A stretch of DNA of 64,000 nucleotides from CAZNXJ01 sp964577115 (GCA_964577115.1 CAZNXJ010000008.1:62001-126000), one strand, 5' to 3'; numbered from the stretch's first letter, positions 45,529 through 55,002 are shown. Numbers and translations: made by a program. The notes: a model not told the origin generated them from the sequence alone.

Positions 45529-46998
45529 TTACAGCTGAACCGTCACGGTTTTCGATTCCGTATAGGCGCGCAGGCCTTCTTCTCCCAGTTCGCGGCCGAC
45601 CCCGGACATCTTGAAGCCGCCGAATGGCGCCGCGGCGTCGAACACGTTGTAGCAGTTCAACCAGACCGTGCCGGCACGAATGCGGCGCGCGAGGTCGTGG
45701 GCCCGAGCTATGTCGCGTGTCCAGACAGCCGCGGCCAGGCCGTAAATCGTCTTGTTCGCACGCTGGACGAGTTCGTCCGTGTCGCGAAACGTCAGCACGG
45801 ACATGACGGGGCCGAAGATTTCGTCCTTCGCGATGGCCATGTCGTCGCGCACGTTGTCAAACAACGTCGGCTGCACGTAATAGCCGCGGTCACCGAAGCG
45901 CTCGCCACCGGTCACGCACTCGGCGCCTTCGGACCGCCCGAGCTCAATGTACTTCATGATCTTGTCGAACTGTGCCTGGTCCACCTGCGGACCTTGCTCG
46001 GTCTCCGGATCCAAAGGATCGCCCAGGCGGCGCGCTTTGTTCATCTCGGCCACTCGCTCGACGAACTCGTCGTGGATCCGTTCGTGCACGAACACGCGGC
46101 TGCCGGCGCAGCAGCACTGGCCTTGGTTGAAGTACAAACCGAAATGCGCGCCCTTCGCGGCGGCTTCGAGATCCGCATCATCGAAAATGATGTTCGGGCT
46201 CTTTCCACCCAGCTCGAACGTCATCCGCTTCAGCGTCGGAGCGGCCTCGCGCATGATGGTTTGGGCCGTGAGATGTTCCCCGGTAAACGCCAGTTTGTCG
46301 ACATCCGGGTGGCGAACGATCGCCGCTCCGGCCGTCGGCCCGAAACCGGGAACGACGTTGATGACGCCATCGGGAAAGCCGGCCTTCTGAGCGAGCCGGG
46401 CCATGCGCAGGCACGTCAGCGGTGTCTGCTCGGCCGGCTTCATCACGATCGTGCACCCGGCGGCCAGCGCCGGCCCCCACTTCCATGCCACCATCAGCAT
46501 CGGGAAATTCCACGGGATGATCTGGCCAACCACCCCAACCGGTTCCCGACGCGTGTAGCTGAAATAATTGCCGCGGATCGGAAGTGTCTGACCGTGAATT
46601 TTATCCGCAAACCCGGCGTAATAGCGTAGGCAATCAATCGTCAGCGGCAAATCGGCCGTACGGGCATCCCGGACCGGTTTACCATTGTCTAACGACTCGA
46701 GCGCCGCCAGTTCATCGGCTTCGTCCTCGATGAGATCGGCGAGCCGGTAGAGGAGGCGCCCGCGGTCGCGCGCATCCATGCGGCTCCACTCGCCCTGTTC
46801 GAACGCCTTGCGAGCGGCCCGCACAGCTTGATCGACGTCCTCCTGATCGCCTTCGGCCACTTGAGCAATCACTTCCTCGGTGGCCGGATTGATCGTTTCA
46901 AAGGTCTTGCCGCTCCGAGCGGGAACCCATTGCCCGTCGATGAAGCACTGTGTTTGACGGACTTCGGGCTTGGAATAGGGCTTAGTCAGCGTCGCCAT
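45529..46998 (-). CDS. Aldehyde dehydrogenase family protein
   Basis: A 489-residue NAD(P)-dependent aldehyde dehydrogenase. The nucleophile is C296 in NQGQCCCAGSR and the general base E262 in FELGGKSPN; IIPWNFPMLM and KPAEQTPL are standard. The cofactor-loop motif, normally FTGSTxVG, is here FTGEHLTAQ (238-246), an unusual change that could alter NAD handling. The ATG at 46998 has GAAGAAGG upstream. The gene for a small Cys-rich protein lies 21 bases upstream on the same strand and is likely co-transcribed. Substrate cannot be predicted from the sequence. Confidence 0.92.
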   Translation of the reverse strand: MATLTKPYSKPEVRQTQCFIDGQWVPARSGKTFETINPATEEVIAQVAEGDQEDVDQAVRAARKAFEQGEWSRMDARDRGRLLYRLADLIEDEADELAALESLDNGKPVRDARTADLPLTIDCLRYYAGFADKIHGQTLPIRGNYFSYTRREPVGVVGQIIPWNFPMLMVAWKWGPALAAGCTIVMKPAEQTPLTCLRMARLAQKAGFPDGVINVVPGFGPTAGAAIVRHPDVDKLAFTGEHLTAQTIMREAAPTLKRMTFELGGKSPNIIFDDADLEAAAKGAHFGLYFNQGQCCCAGSRVFVHERIHDEFVERVAEMNKARRLGDPLDPETEQGPQVDQAQFDKIMKYIELGRSEGAECVTGGERFGDRGYYVQPTLFDNVRDDMAIAKDEIFGPVMSVLTFRDTDELVQRANKTIYGLAAAVWTRDIARAHDLARRIRAGTVWLNCYNVFDAAAPFGGFKMSGVGRELGEEGLRAYTESKTVTVQL

Positions 46999-47019
46999 AG
47001 TGCACCTTCTTCGCAAATT

Positions 47020-47229
47020 TCATTCAGTGATGGGATCGGCGTAGGACTCCCTTTGCGCAGCGCCCGCTGGTTCGTCCGGCCGCTCGTCCATTTCCTCGAC
47101 GAGCCCCGACGGGCAGACTTCCTGAATGCCGCACTGTTTGCAGACGAAGCGAACGAGATCCGAACTGCTGAGTCGAACGTCGTGTTCTTTGCAGTACTGA
47201 AACAGGTCTTTCAGATGCGTGCAAATCAC
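47020..47229 (-). CDS. Small cysteine-containing protein upstream of aldehyde dehydrogenase
   Basis: A 69-residue protein, ICTHLKDLFQYCKEHDVRLS then VCKQCGIQEVCP; four or five cysteines including CxxC at positions 31-34 suggest metal or zinc binding. The start is the GTG at 47229 with GGAGG six bases upstream; the upstream part of the open frame (to 47379) is not needed. It is 21 bases before the aldehyde dehydrogenase gene. I recognise no characterised family. Confidence 0.72.
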   Translation of the reverse strand: MICTHLKDLFQYCKEHDVRLSSSDLVRFVCKQCGIQEVCPSGLVEEMDERPDEPAGAAQRESYADPITE

Positions 47230-47408
47230 GGCTTTCCTCCCTGTCTGGCAACGCGGCGTGCGTCGTTTGGGCCTGCTTTCAGTGTAACAAATCCCCCGCG
47301 GCAAGGAGATTATCCAAGGGTTTCCGCCTTTCGGCGAGCGACTGACGTTCCTGAACATTTGGAAATTGATTAGAGTCACATCAAACCATTGGTGGGGAAG
47401 GAGCCGTC

Positions 47409-48233
47409 GTGCGACTGGATAGGGGAAAGCACGCGCTGCTGACAGGCGCCGCGAGCGGTATCGGCCGCGCGCTGGCCCGGCAGCTCGCGGCGCGCGGCAT
47501 CCACCTGTCTCTGCTGGACGTGCAGGTCGAGTCCCTCGAGCGGCTGGCCGAAGAGCTGCGCGGTACGGGTATTCGCGTGCGCACGCTGTTCTGCGACCTG
47601 GCCGACTCGCGGCAGGTCAGCCGAGCGATTCTGCAACTTCGCGACGAGCCGCTGGATCTGCTGATCAATAATGCGGGCGTGTGCTACTACGGGCCGCTCG
47701 TCCAAATGACCACGGATCAATGGCACCAGGTCATCGCCGTCAACCTGCTCGCCCCGACCCAACTTGTTCGCGAACTCTTGCCCCACCTCATGACGCGTCC
47801 GGAAGCGCATGTGGTGAACATTTCGAGCATGTATGGTTTCGTCGCGACCAACCGCTGCTCGGCCTATCACACCACGAAATTCGGGTTGCTCGGGTTTAGT
47901 GCGGCTCTGCGCGCCGAACTCGCGGGCACGCAGGTGGGGGTCACGACGGTCTGCCCCGGGTTCGTGGCCACGGACTTTTTCAGTCGTATGGCGCTGGCGA
48001 ACCCGGATCGAGCGGCTCCACAGCCGCCCCGGTGGCTCTGCGCCTCGCCCGAGCACGTAGCGGCGAAAACGCTACGCGGCGTCGAACGAAATCGGCGGAT
48101 GGTGCTGGTGACGCCGCTCGCGCACGCCGCTCACTTTCTTCAGCGCATCGCCCCCGGCCTGCTCGACCGCCTCTATCAACTGCGGCGTCGACGGCCGCCG
48201 AGCCCCGTGGCGATGGAACGCCGCGCGGCCTAA
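47409..48233 (+). CDS. Short-chain dehydrogenase/reductase
   Basis: A 274-residue classical SDR. The Rossmann motif TGAASGIG lies at residues 12-19, NNAG follows, and the catalytic Tyr-x3-Lys is SAYHTTKFG with Ser in NISSMYG. It starts at GTG 47409 with GGGGAAGGAG upstream. The Asp in LLDVQVES (end of strand 2) suggests an NAD-type cofactor preference. The C-terminal end (RRRRPPSPVAMERRAA) is basic. Substrate unknown; it diverges from the aldehyde dehydrogenase operon. Confidence 0.9.
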   Translation: MRLDRGKHALLTGAASGIGRALARQLAARGIHLSLLDVQVESLERLAEELRGTGIRVRTLFCDLADSRQVSRAILQLRDEPLDLLINNAGVCYYGPLVQMTTDQWHQVIAVNLLAPTQLVRELLPHLMTRPEAHVVNISSMYGFVATNRCSAYHTTKFGLLGFSAALRAELAGTQVGVTTVCPGFVATDFFSRMALANPDRAAPQPPRWLCASPEHVAAKTLRGVERNRRMVLVTPLAHAAHFLQRIAPGLLDRLYQLRRRRPPSPVAMERRAA

Positions 48234-48373
48234 CGCGGCCGGGTCATGGAGGTCCGAGGGTGGTGCGTTATTGCCCGCGTCCCGAAAGCAGAGCGATGCA
48301 CGAACCGCCCGTCGGAGCAAGCGCTGCTCGATCCGCGACTTGAATCGGCGCGCCGCATCACTCAAACTGCACC

Positions 48374-49399
48374 ATGTTGGCGCATCATGACTCAGAACGA
48401 ATGGACCGTCGTATGGCCGCCGATCCTTTGCAAACGCATGTCTCGAAAGAGTTTGAACACGAGCGTCCCTGGATCTCGTGCCGTTTCGACAAATCAGGCA
48501 AGTACGTCTTTGGCGGGTCGGAAGACTTTCATGTCTGGCGGATTGATCTCGAGTCCGGCGAGAAAGTTGCCTACAACACGGCAGCCTGGGTTCGCGCGAT
48601 CGCCGTCACCAACGACCTATTGATAACCGGCGGGTTCGACGGGCGCCTCATGTGGTGGCCCGTCGCGGCAGAGAAGCCCGAGCCGGTGCGCGAAGTCGCG
48701 GCGCACGACGGCTGGGTGCGGGCGGTGAAAGTCAGTCCGGACGGCACGCTGTTGGCCACCTGCGGTAACGACCTGAAGGTCAAGCTCTGGAATCTCAGTG
48801 ACGGCTCGCAGGTCGGCGAAATGCTCGGTCACGAGCGCGATATCTACAACGTAGCCTTCCATCCCGACGGCAAGCAGCTCGTCTCCGGCGATCTTGTCTC
48901 CCGCTACCTGCACTGGGAGCTAGGCAACGACAAGCCGGTCCGTGAGTTCACGGTGGCCACGCTGCACAAGTACGACGAAACCTTCCGCGCCGATTATGGC
49001 GGGCCGTATGCGATGGAGTTCTCGGCCGACGGCTCGGTGCTCGGGTGCAGCGGCATTACGAACGTCACCAACGCATTTGCCGCCGTCGGCAACCCGGCCG
49101 TATCGATCGTTGATTGGGCTTCGGGGACCGAAACGGTCGCGCATTTTTCCAAGGGAGGCGTCCAAGGCAAAGCTTGGGGGATGGTACTGCATCCGGACGG
49201 GTTTGACATTGCCGCGACCGGCGGTCCCGGCGGTGGTCACCTGTTCTTCTGGAAACGCACCGAAAAGGACGAATTCCACACCGTGAATCTTGGCAACATC
49301 GCGCGGGATCTCGATCTGCACCCGGACGGCATTCGGCTCGCCACGGTGCATTACGATCGCAAGCTGCGCATCAGCACGATGGCTCCCAAAGCTGCGTAA
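48374..49399 (+). CDS. WD40-repeat protein
   Basis: A beta-propeller protein of 341 residues from the ATG at 48374 (ATGs at 48401 and 48413 are alternatives; none has a clear ribosome binding site). At least five WD40-like blades are visible, for example AAHDGWVRAVKVSPDGTLLA, CGNDLKVKLWNLSDG, LGHERDIYNVAFHPDGKQLV and KAWGMVLHPDGFDIAATGG. No signal peptide or extra domain is seen. Such proteins are binding platforms; the partner is unknown. It follows the SDR gene by 140 bases. Confidence 0.82.
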   Translation: MLAHHDSERMDRRMAADPLQTHVSKEFEHERPWISCRFDKSGKYVFGGSEDFHVWRIDLESGEKVAYNTAAWVRAIAVTNDLLITGGFDGRLMWWPVAAEKPEPVREVAAHDGWVRAVKVSPDGTLLATCGNDLKVKLWNLSDGSQVGEMLGHERDIYNVAFHPDGKQLVSGDLVSRYLHWELGNDKPVREFTVATLHKYDETFRADYGGPYAMEFSADGSVLGCSGITNVTNAFAAVGNPAVSIVDWASGTETVAHFSKGGVQGKAWGMVLHPDGFDIAATGGPGGGHLFFWKRTEKDEFHTVNLGNIARDLDLHPDGIRLATVHYDRKLRISTMAPKAA

Positions 49400-49473
49400 G
49401 CGACGGTGCTCGCCAAGACCTAGGGGGGTCCGAGCAGCGGCCTGGTCTGGCCGTGCTGCGCGAAGAGTACTCC

Positions 49474-49704
49474 CTAAGAGCCTCGTTTCGAGCGCGAACG
49501 CGGCGGGTGCATTTCCAGCTGCACCAGCTCGAGCAGTTCGGTGAACCCGTGAGCTCCGCAGAAGTGTTGTGATCGTGCTCCCCCCGGTTCGACATTCGTG
49601 ATGTGGAGCGCTGCCGGAGCGCCGCAAGCCGCACAGACCGCTTCTGCGTCGTGGTGCAACATCGTGTTTCTTGGGGCGCCTCCGCCCTGGGGAATCTGTC
49701 TCAT
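49474..49704 (-). CDS. Small zinc-ribbon-like protein (McsA/UvrB-N-like)
   Basis: A 76-residue protein with CAACGAPAALHITNVEPGG and HFCGAHGFTELL, recalling the CxxC...C-type N-terminus of McsA-like proteins (CxxC then HITE, then a C later). Its ATG overlaps the stop of the DUF1080 gene (ATGA), so the two are coupled. A metal-binding adaptor role is inferred. No other clpC or mcsB gene is near. Confidence 0.6.
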   Translation of the reverse strand: MRQIPQGGGAPRNTMLHHDAEAVCAACGAPAALHITNVEPGGARSQHFCGAHGFTELLELVQLEMHPPRSRSKRGS

Positions 49705-50393
49705 TTCAGCTCGCGGATCATTATCGCTCGATACCAGGCTTCACTCGGCGGACCACCGTGGATTTGAAGAGCAATCAATCCCGATTGGGAGATGTTCTCA
49801 TCCTGTTCGGTGTAATCCACGGTTTGCTTACCATTGATCCAAAGCCGGATGCGCCGACCTTCGCAGCGAATCACGTATTGGTTCCACTGGCCAATCTTCA
49901 CCGGTTGCGCACGCTGGTCCTCGGGCGGCCCCGCAAGGATCCTGTTGCGCCGCGACTCGTCATACAAGCAGCCCCACCAGCCCTCGCCGAGGTCGGCCTG
50001 GTAGCCGATCATTTCATGATGGTCGGGAATGCGCTCGCTGCGAATCTGAACGCCCGCGTTTGCACCCTCACCGAGTATCTTGAACTCGAGCCGTAGTTCG
50101 AAATCGCTGTAGCGCTTCTTCGTGCTAAGAAATTCATTGCGAGCCACGGGACGTTCAAGGCTGCCGCCGACGATCGCTCCATCTTCGACACGAAAGATTT
50201 TTGGCTCTCCGTCCCAGCCCTCGAGCGACTTACCGTCGAACAACAATTCAAATCCCTCCGGCACGGCCACCTCGTCGGCATACACGGCATGTATGGCTGT
50301 GGAGGTGACGGCGAGTACCAGCGCGACGACACATCGCGCAGCGCGCGACTTGCCAATCGTTCGCAACTCGTTCGAGTAGTTCAGGAAAGTCAT
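49701..50393 (-). CDS. Exported DUF1080 protein
   Basis: A 230-residue exported DUF1080 (3-keto-disaccharide hydrolase-type) protein, a concanavalin-like beta-sandwich common in planctomycetes. Signs: signal-like segment around residues 20-38, then GFELLFDGKSLEGWDG with RVEDGAIVGG, YSDFELRLEFKI and NAGVQIRSERIPDHHEM-type motifs. It probably binds or cuts a sugar polymer in the periplasm; the target is not known. GGGAG precedes the ATG, and a short Cys protein gene is coupled downstream. Confidence 0.85.
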   Translation of the reverse strand: MTFLNYSNELRTIGKSRAARCVVALVLAVTSTAIHAVYADEVAVPEGFELLFDGKSLEGWDGEPKIFRVEDGAIVGGSLERPVARNEFLSTKKRYSDFELRLEFKILGEGANAGVQIRSERIPDHHEMIGYQADLGEGWWGCLYDESRRNRILAGPPEDQRAQPVKIGQWNQYVIRCEGRRIRLWINGKQTVDYTEQDENISQSGLIALQIHGGPPSEAWYRAIMIRELK

Positions 50394-50642
50394 CGACGTC
50401 CGCTCCCGTGACTCTTGGAAACCTCGGTTCGGTGGCTTTCCAAACTAGCCCGAACGCGGAGCGATCGCCAGTGATGCGCGAATATTCTGACGCCGCCGAG
50501 GGACATGGGGGAGTCAAGAACATACGAACCCCGCCGAACCGTCTTCATGGGGCTCGTCGGGATTCGTTCAAAGACTGAGCAGCCCTTCCGCTCCGGCTCA
50601 CGCTAGGCTGAAGGGGAAGTGCGAAGTGTGGGTTCGCGAAGG

Positions 50643-53000
50643 TTACTCGGGCTGTTCCTGTTGCTCGGGTTCCTCCTGGGACGGCTCTTCGGCCGGCTCC
50701 TGTTCTTCCTCTTCGGCTTGCTGCTCCTCTTCCTGTTGTTCCTCCTGCTGCTCACGTTGTTGATCCTGCTGTTCCTCTTCCTGCTGTTCTTCCGACTGCT
50801 GCTCCTCCTGTTGCGGTCGGCGCTGGGGCTGCTGACCGTCGACTTCTGAACTGACCTCGGTTTCGGCACCGGTCGAAACGAAGACAGTCGTCGGTTCTTC
50901 CGCGGTCACAGTGCGGGTCATGCCGGCGCTTCGCATCTTAGCCGCGAGGGCTACGTCACCTTCGCCGGACGTTTTCACGCGCAGCCGCCACACAAGTTTC
51001 TGGCCGGGTTCGATCGATTCGATCTCGCCGAACGTCAGCTGGTTACCTTCCGCCTGCACTTCGCTCGGACCCTCGGCCTTCACGAACTCAAAGCCTTCCG
51101 GCATCTCGACTGTAACCTGAACCTGCTCGTCGGGCGCCGTTCCTTCATTCGCCACGATGACCCGATACATCAGTTCATCTTCGGCGGGCACCGGGTCTTT
51201 CTCGTCGATGACCGAGATCAAGAGGGCCGGCAGCGAGAGAATCTCGGAGCGCAGCGAGGCTTGGGCGAAGCTAGTGCGCAGTTCTTTGTTTTGCTCGCAG
51301 TACGACAGCGCCTGGGCGTCGAGCTTTACCGCGCCGCCATCGCGCGAACGGAACGTGACGCGGACGATTCGCGTTTCGCCCGCGTCGAGCGTTCCCAGAT
51401 CCCAGTCCTGGGCGAGCGTCTGCTCGGCGCGTTGCTCCCGCTGTGGCTGCTGCTGCCGCGCCTGTCGCTGGTTCGATGGAGCCGGCTGCTGCGCGAGTTG
51501 CTGCTGCCGTTGTTGTTGCTCCTGTTCCTGCGCTTGCAGTTTCTGCTGTCGCGCTTGCTGCTGTTGCGATGCTTCCTGGCTGCGTTCGACCGCCTGGTCG
51601 CTCGGCTGCGGCTCGGTGGCGCGGGCGATCGTCAGCGAATCGGGATAGCGGAGCAGCAGCGACGCACTTTCCGCGGGCGCTTCGCCGTGGTTGGTCACGC
51701 GGATCGTGTAGGTCGCGGGGCGATCGACGTACAGCGTGTCGGGACCGCTGACGGCGACGGCAAGTTCCGGTGCGAGCACGCGCGTCGTCACACTGGCGGA
51801 CCGAGTTTTCTGGCCCTTCGGGTCAATGGCGACTGCGCGGCTGGAGTACTCGCCGCCGCGCGTCGCACGGAGCTTCGCGACGAATTTACGAACTTCGCCC
51901 GCTTCAAGTCCGCCTTCCACGCGGAACCGCAGTTGGTCATCCCCTTCGATCGTCTGAAGCCCTTCGTCCAGAGCATCCTCGACGATGAATTCGTCGATCG
52001 TACCGGTGCCGGCATTCTTCACGAAGTATTCGAAGTTGATGACGTCGCATATGTGCGCCTCTTCGGGCGCTCGCTTCACGATTTCCAGCTCGGGTTTAAC
52101 GAACTTCGTCGTGATACATAAGGAAGGCGTGAACGAAACCAGTGCGAGGCAACTTTTCACGCTCCCTTCCTGACTCGAACTCGCCTGAATGGTCAATGTG
52201 CGTGTTTCGCCCGGCTCGAGGTGGTCGATCGTCCAGACGCGTGCGTACTCACCTTCGGGCTGCCCCTGTTGTCCCTCTTGCTCCAACCGCGGCTGAGCTT
52301 GCTGTTGCTGCGCGTGTGCGTGCTGCTCTTGCTGCTCAGCCTCCTGACCTTGCTGCTGAGCCTGCCCCTGCCGGGCTTGAGCCTGCTGTTGGCGCTCTTC
52401 ATCTCGCGGCTGCTCGCGCTCCTGCTCCTGAGCCTGCTGCCCTTCCTCCTCTTCGGCCCGTTGCCCTTGGGATTGTTGCTCTTCGGCCTCTTGCTGCCGC
52501 TCACGCTCCTGTTGTTGTTCCCGTTGTTGTTCCTGCCGCTCTTGTTGTTGCTCTTGCTGTTGCTGCGCTGCTTGTTCCTGTGGCTGCCGCTGCGGATCGA
52601 GCGATCGCCGCGTTTCACGTGACGTCTGCTGGCTCGAGGAATCGGGTTGTTGGGCGCGTGGCTCGAGCTTGGCGGACTCGACTTGGAGGGCGGAACTCGC
52701 CAGGTGGCCGATCTTCACATCATGGAAGGAAACGTCGTCGGACAGATTCGTGACGTTCACTTTCATTTCAAATGGTTGATCGACGCGCATCTCGGCAGGA
52801 TGGTCGACCTGAATGCGCAACATGCGTTCAGCGCCGGGCAAAACGAGCTGTAATTCGCGGCTGGTTTGCGAGCGATCCGCAGGACGTGTTTGTCGATTGG
52901 CCTGCTGGCCCACAACCGAACCGGTGATCAGGCATGCCGTGCATAGGACGGCGAGCGTTTTTGAGCTCGCGAGACCCGTTTTCCATGGGCGTACGGACAT
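50643..53000 (-). CDS. Exported DUF11-repeat protein with three Gln/Glu-rich tracts
   Basis: A 785-residue secreted protein: signal-like start (about 14-30, LAVLCTACLITGSVVG) and at least four DUF11-type Ig-like domains (about 48-290, 303-405, 410-585, 595-705), with typical lines LEPGETRTLTIQ, YTIRVTNHGEAPAES and YRVIVANEGTAPDEQ. Low-complexity Gln/Glu/Arg stretches occupy about 115-250, 466-530 and the C-terminus from about 712. The first two sit in the same loop of two domains, just before the xxLxxGETR strand, and so do not interrupt the core. AGGAGGT at six bases before the ATG is a very strong ribosome binding site, so high expression is likely. It is probably a surface or periplasmic structural protein. 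Confidence 0.8.
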   Translation of the reverse strand: MSVRPWKTGLASSKTLAVLCTACLITGSVVGQQANRQTRPADRSQTSRELQLVLPGAERMLRIQVDHPAEMRVDQPFEMKVNVTNLSDDVSFHDVKIGHLASSALQVESAKLEPRAQQPDSSSQQTSRETRRSLDPQRQPQEQAAQQQQEQQQERQEQQREQQQERERQQEAEEQQSQGQRAEEEEGQQAQEQEREQPRDEERQQQAQARQGQAQQQGQEAEQQEQHAHAQQQQAQPRLEQEGQQGQPEGEYARVWTIDHLEPGETRTLTIQASSSQEGSVKSCLALVSFTPSLCITTKFVKPELEIVKRAPEEAHICDVINFEYFVKNAGTGTIDEFIVEDALDEGLQTIEGDDQLRFRVEGGLEAGEVRKFVAKLRATRGGEYSSRAVAIDPKGQKTRSASVTTRVLAPELAVAVSGPDTLYVDRPATYTIRVTNHGEAPAESASLLLRYPDSLTIARATEPQPSDQAVERSQEASQQQQARQQKLQAQEQEQQQRQQQLAQQPAPSNQRQARQQQPQREQRAEQTLAQDWDLGTLDAGETRIVRVTFRSRDGGAVKLDAQALSYCEQNKELRTSFAQASLRSEILSLPALLISVIDEKDPVPAEDELMYRVIVANEGTAPDEQVQVTVEMPEGFEFVKAEGPSEVQAEGNQLTFGEIESIEPGQKLVWRLRVKTSGEGDVALAAKMRSAGMTRTVTAEEPTTVFVSTGAETEVSSEVDGQQPQRRPQQEEQQSEEQQEEEQQDQQREQQEEQQEEEQQAEEEEQEPAEEPSQEEPEQQEQPE

Positions 53001-53231
53001 CGTCGACCTCCTACCTTTCCGAGAGAGGATTCCGTGAACTTGGCGGCACGTAGCGCGTGCAAACCGAATACCCGGTGTTCACCATCTGCGCGATGCCGAA
53101 CAAAAACGCGCAAATGAACGTTGCTTGGTTGGGGCGCAGGCGATTCAATGATCGCGTGCTGATCGCTGCGCGTACTTTCGGCGACCGCATGCTCCTAAAC
53201 GACGCCCTGCCTCTTCCAAGGACGTGCTCCG

Positions 53232-54950
53232 ATGAAACGTGTGCTCCTGTTGCTCGGATCACTTCTCTTATTGGTCCGCGCCGTACACGCTGCCTCGCCA
53301 GCGGGAATCATTTTCGAACGCGACGTCATGGTTCCGATGCGCGACGGCACTCGGCTCGCAACGCACATCATCCGCCCGGCGGCCGAGGGGCGCTATCCGG
53401 TGATCCTTATGCGCACGCCCTACGGGAAACCGGACGAGCCGGAGGGAGATATCGAGCGTTACGTACGCACGGGGTACGTGGTCGCCGCGCAGGATTGTCG
53501 CGGCCGCGGCGCGTCGGAGGGCACCTGGGAACCGTTCCGGGATGATCCGCAGGATGGTTTCGATACCCTACAGTGGCTGGGCGAACAGCCCTGGTGCAAC
53601 GGGAAAATCGGAACGTTTGGTGGTTCGTATGTCGGCTGGACGCAGTGGGCCTCCGCTCCGCAAGCGAGCCCGTATTTGAAAGCCATGGTACCCGTGGTCC
53701 CATTCAGCGACGTCTATAATGACGTCGCGTACACCGGCGGCGCGTTCCAGCTCGCCTTACTTATGGGCTGGGGAGCGAGCGTTGGCGGCGTAACGCTCAG
53801 TCCCGGCGAACTCCAAAATGCCTACCGCCATCTGCCCCTGCGCACGTACGGTGACCAGTTCGAAACACCCGTACCGTATTTGAACGATTGGGTCGCTCAC
53901 TCGGAGTACGACGATTATTGGCGGGCGCGGAGCATTGAGCTGCGTTATGCGGACGTCACCGTGCCGGCGCTGAACATCGGCGGCTGGTACGACATCTTTT
54001 CGAAAGCCACCATCGAGCTGACGGATCGCGTCCGCGCTTCATCCCGGGACCGGCACGTCCGTCGCAGTCAATTGGTCATTATGGGGCCCTGGGCGCATGG
54101 CGTCGGTGTGCGGAAGGTCGGCGAGCTCGATTTCGGACAGGATGCGGTGCTGAACCTCAGCAGCCTTCAGTTCCGATGGTTTGAATACTGGCTGCGCGAC
54201 CAGAACACCGGCGTTGAAGACTGGCCAGCATACCTGCTGTTCATCATGGGAGAGAATCGCTGGCGAGCGGAACACGAGTGGCCGCTCAAGCGAACGCAGT
54301 ACACGCCCTACTATCTGCACAGCGGCGGCAAGGCGAATACAGCTGCGGGCGATGGGACGCTGAGCACCATTGCCCCGGCGGAGGAACCACCGGACCACTA
54401 CACCTACGACGGCGACGATCCTGTACCGACCGTCGGCGGCAACAACCTCGCGGGAGTCGCCGCGGGGCCGTTCGATCAATCCGAGGTGGAGAAGCGCGAA
54501 GATGTGCTCGTCTACACGACGCCGCCACTCGAACAACCCGTCGAGGTCACCGGGCCGGTCCGGATGGTTCTCTATGCAGCCTCAAGCGCCCGCGATACGG
54601 ACTTCACGGCCAAGCTTGTCGACGTGCATCCGGACGGCAGGGCGTACAACCTTTGCGATGGAATCTGTCGAGCTCGTTTTCGCGCAGGGCGAGACGCGCC
54701 GCAGTTGCTCGAGCCGGGCAAGGTCGAGCGGTACGAGATCGATCTGTGGGTTACAAGTAACCTGTTCCGCGCGGGGCACCGAATCCGCGTAGAGGTGTCG
54801 AGCAGCAATTTTCCGCGGTTCGATCGCAATCCGAACAGCGGCAAACCGTTCGGGACGGATACCGAACTATTAACGGCCGAGCAGACAGTCTTCCATAACG
54901 AGACCTATCCGTCGCACATCGTGCTGCCCGTGATACCGCGCACCGAGTAG
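53232..54950 (+). CDS. Exported CocE/NonD-family hydrolase
   Basis: A 572-residue serine hydrolase of the X-Pro dipeptidyl-peptidase/CocE group. A signal peptide (MKRVLLLLGSLLLLVRAVHA, cut near AAS) is followed by the alpha/beta-hydrolase core with nucleophile in GTFGGSYVGWTQW, an Asp-rich NIGGWYDIF block and the C-terminal jelly-roll (PPLEQPVEVTGPVRMVLYA, RAGHRIRVEVSSSNFPRF). AAGGA precedes the ATG. It would act outside the cytoplasm on an ester, amide or N-acyl substrate that cannot be named from sequence. Confidence 0.88.
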   Translation: MKRVLLLLGSLLLLVRAVHAASPAGIIFERDVMVPMRDGTRLATHIIRPAAEGRYPVILMRTPYGKPDEPEGDIERYVRTGYVVAAQDCRGRGASEGTWEPFRDDPQDGFDTLQWLGEQPWCNGKIGTFGGSYVGWTQWASAPQASPYLKAMVPVVPFSDVYNDVAYTGGAFQLALLMGWGASVGGVTLSPGELQNAYRHLPLRTYGDQFETPVPYLNDWVAHSEYDDYWRARSIELRYADVTVPALNIGGWYDIFSKATIELTDRVRASSRDRHVRRSQLVIMGPWAHGVGVRKVGELDFGQDAVLNLSSLQFRWFEYWLRDQNTGVEDWPAYLLFIMGENRWRAEHEWPLKRTQYTPYYLHSGGKANTAAGDGTLSTIAPAEEPPDHYTYDGDDPVPTVGGNNLAGVAAGPFDQSEVEKREDVLVYTTPPLEQPVEVTGPVRMVLYAASSARDTDFTAKLVDVHPDGRAYNLCDGICRARFRAGRDAPQLLEPGKVERYEIDLWVTSNLFRAGHRIRVEVSSSNFPRFDRNPNSGKPFGTDTELLTAEQTVFHNETYPSHIVLPVIPRTE

Positions 54951-55002
54951 CCGGCAATTCCGGCGATCGCCAGGAGCCGATGCTCGCCGGTGGCGGAGCG
55001 TT

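Noticed and set aside
45259..46629. Long plus-strand frame opposite aldehyde dehydrogenase
   Set aside because: Antisense shadow of a gene with clear catalytic residues; composition typical of complement of GC-rich coding DNA.
50583..50615. CCCTTC/GAAGGG imperfect hairpin after the Gln-rich gene as terminator
   Set aside because: Only six pairs closing a long loop and no T tract; too weak to list as a terminator.
51261..52121. Plus-strand frame opposite the Gln-rich protein
   Set aside because: Leucine-rich because it is the complement of CAG/GAG-type codons; an artefact of the low-complexity tracts.
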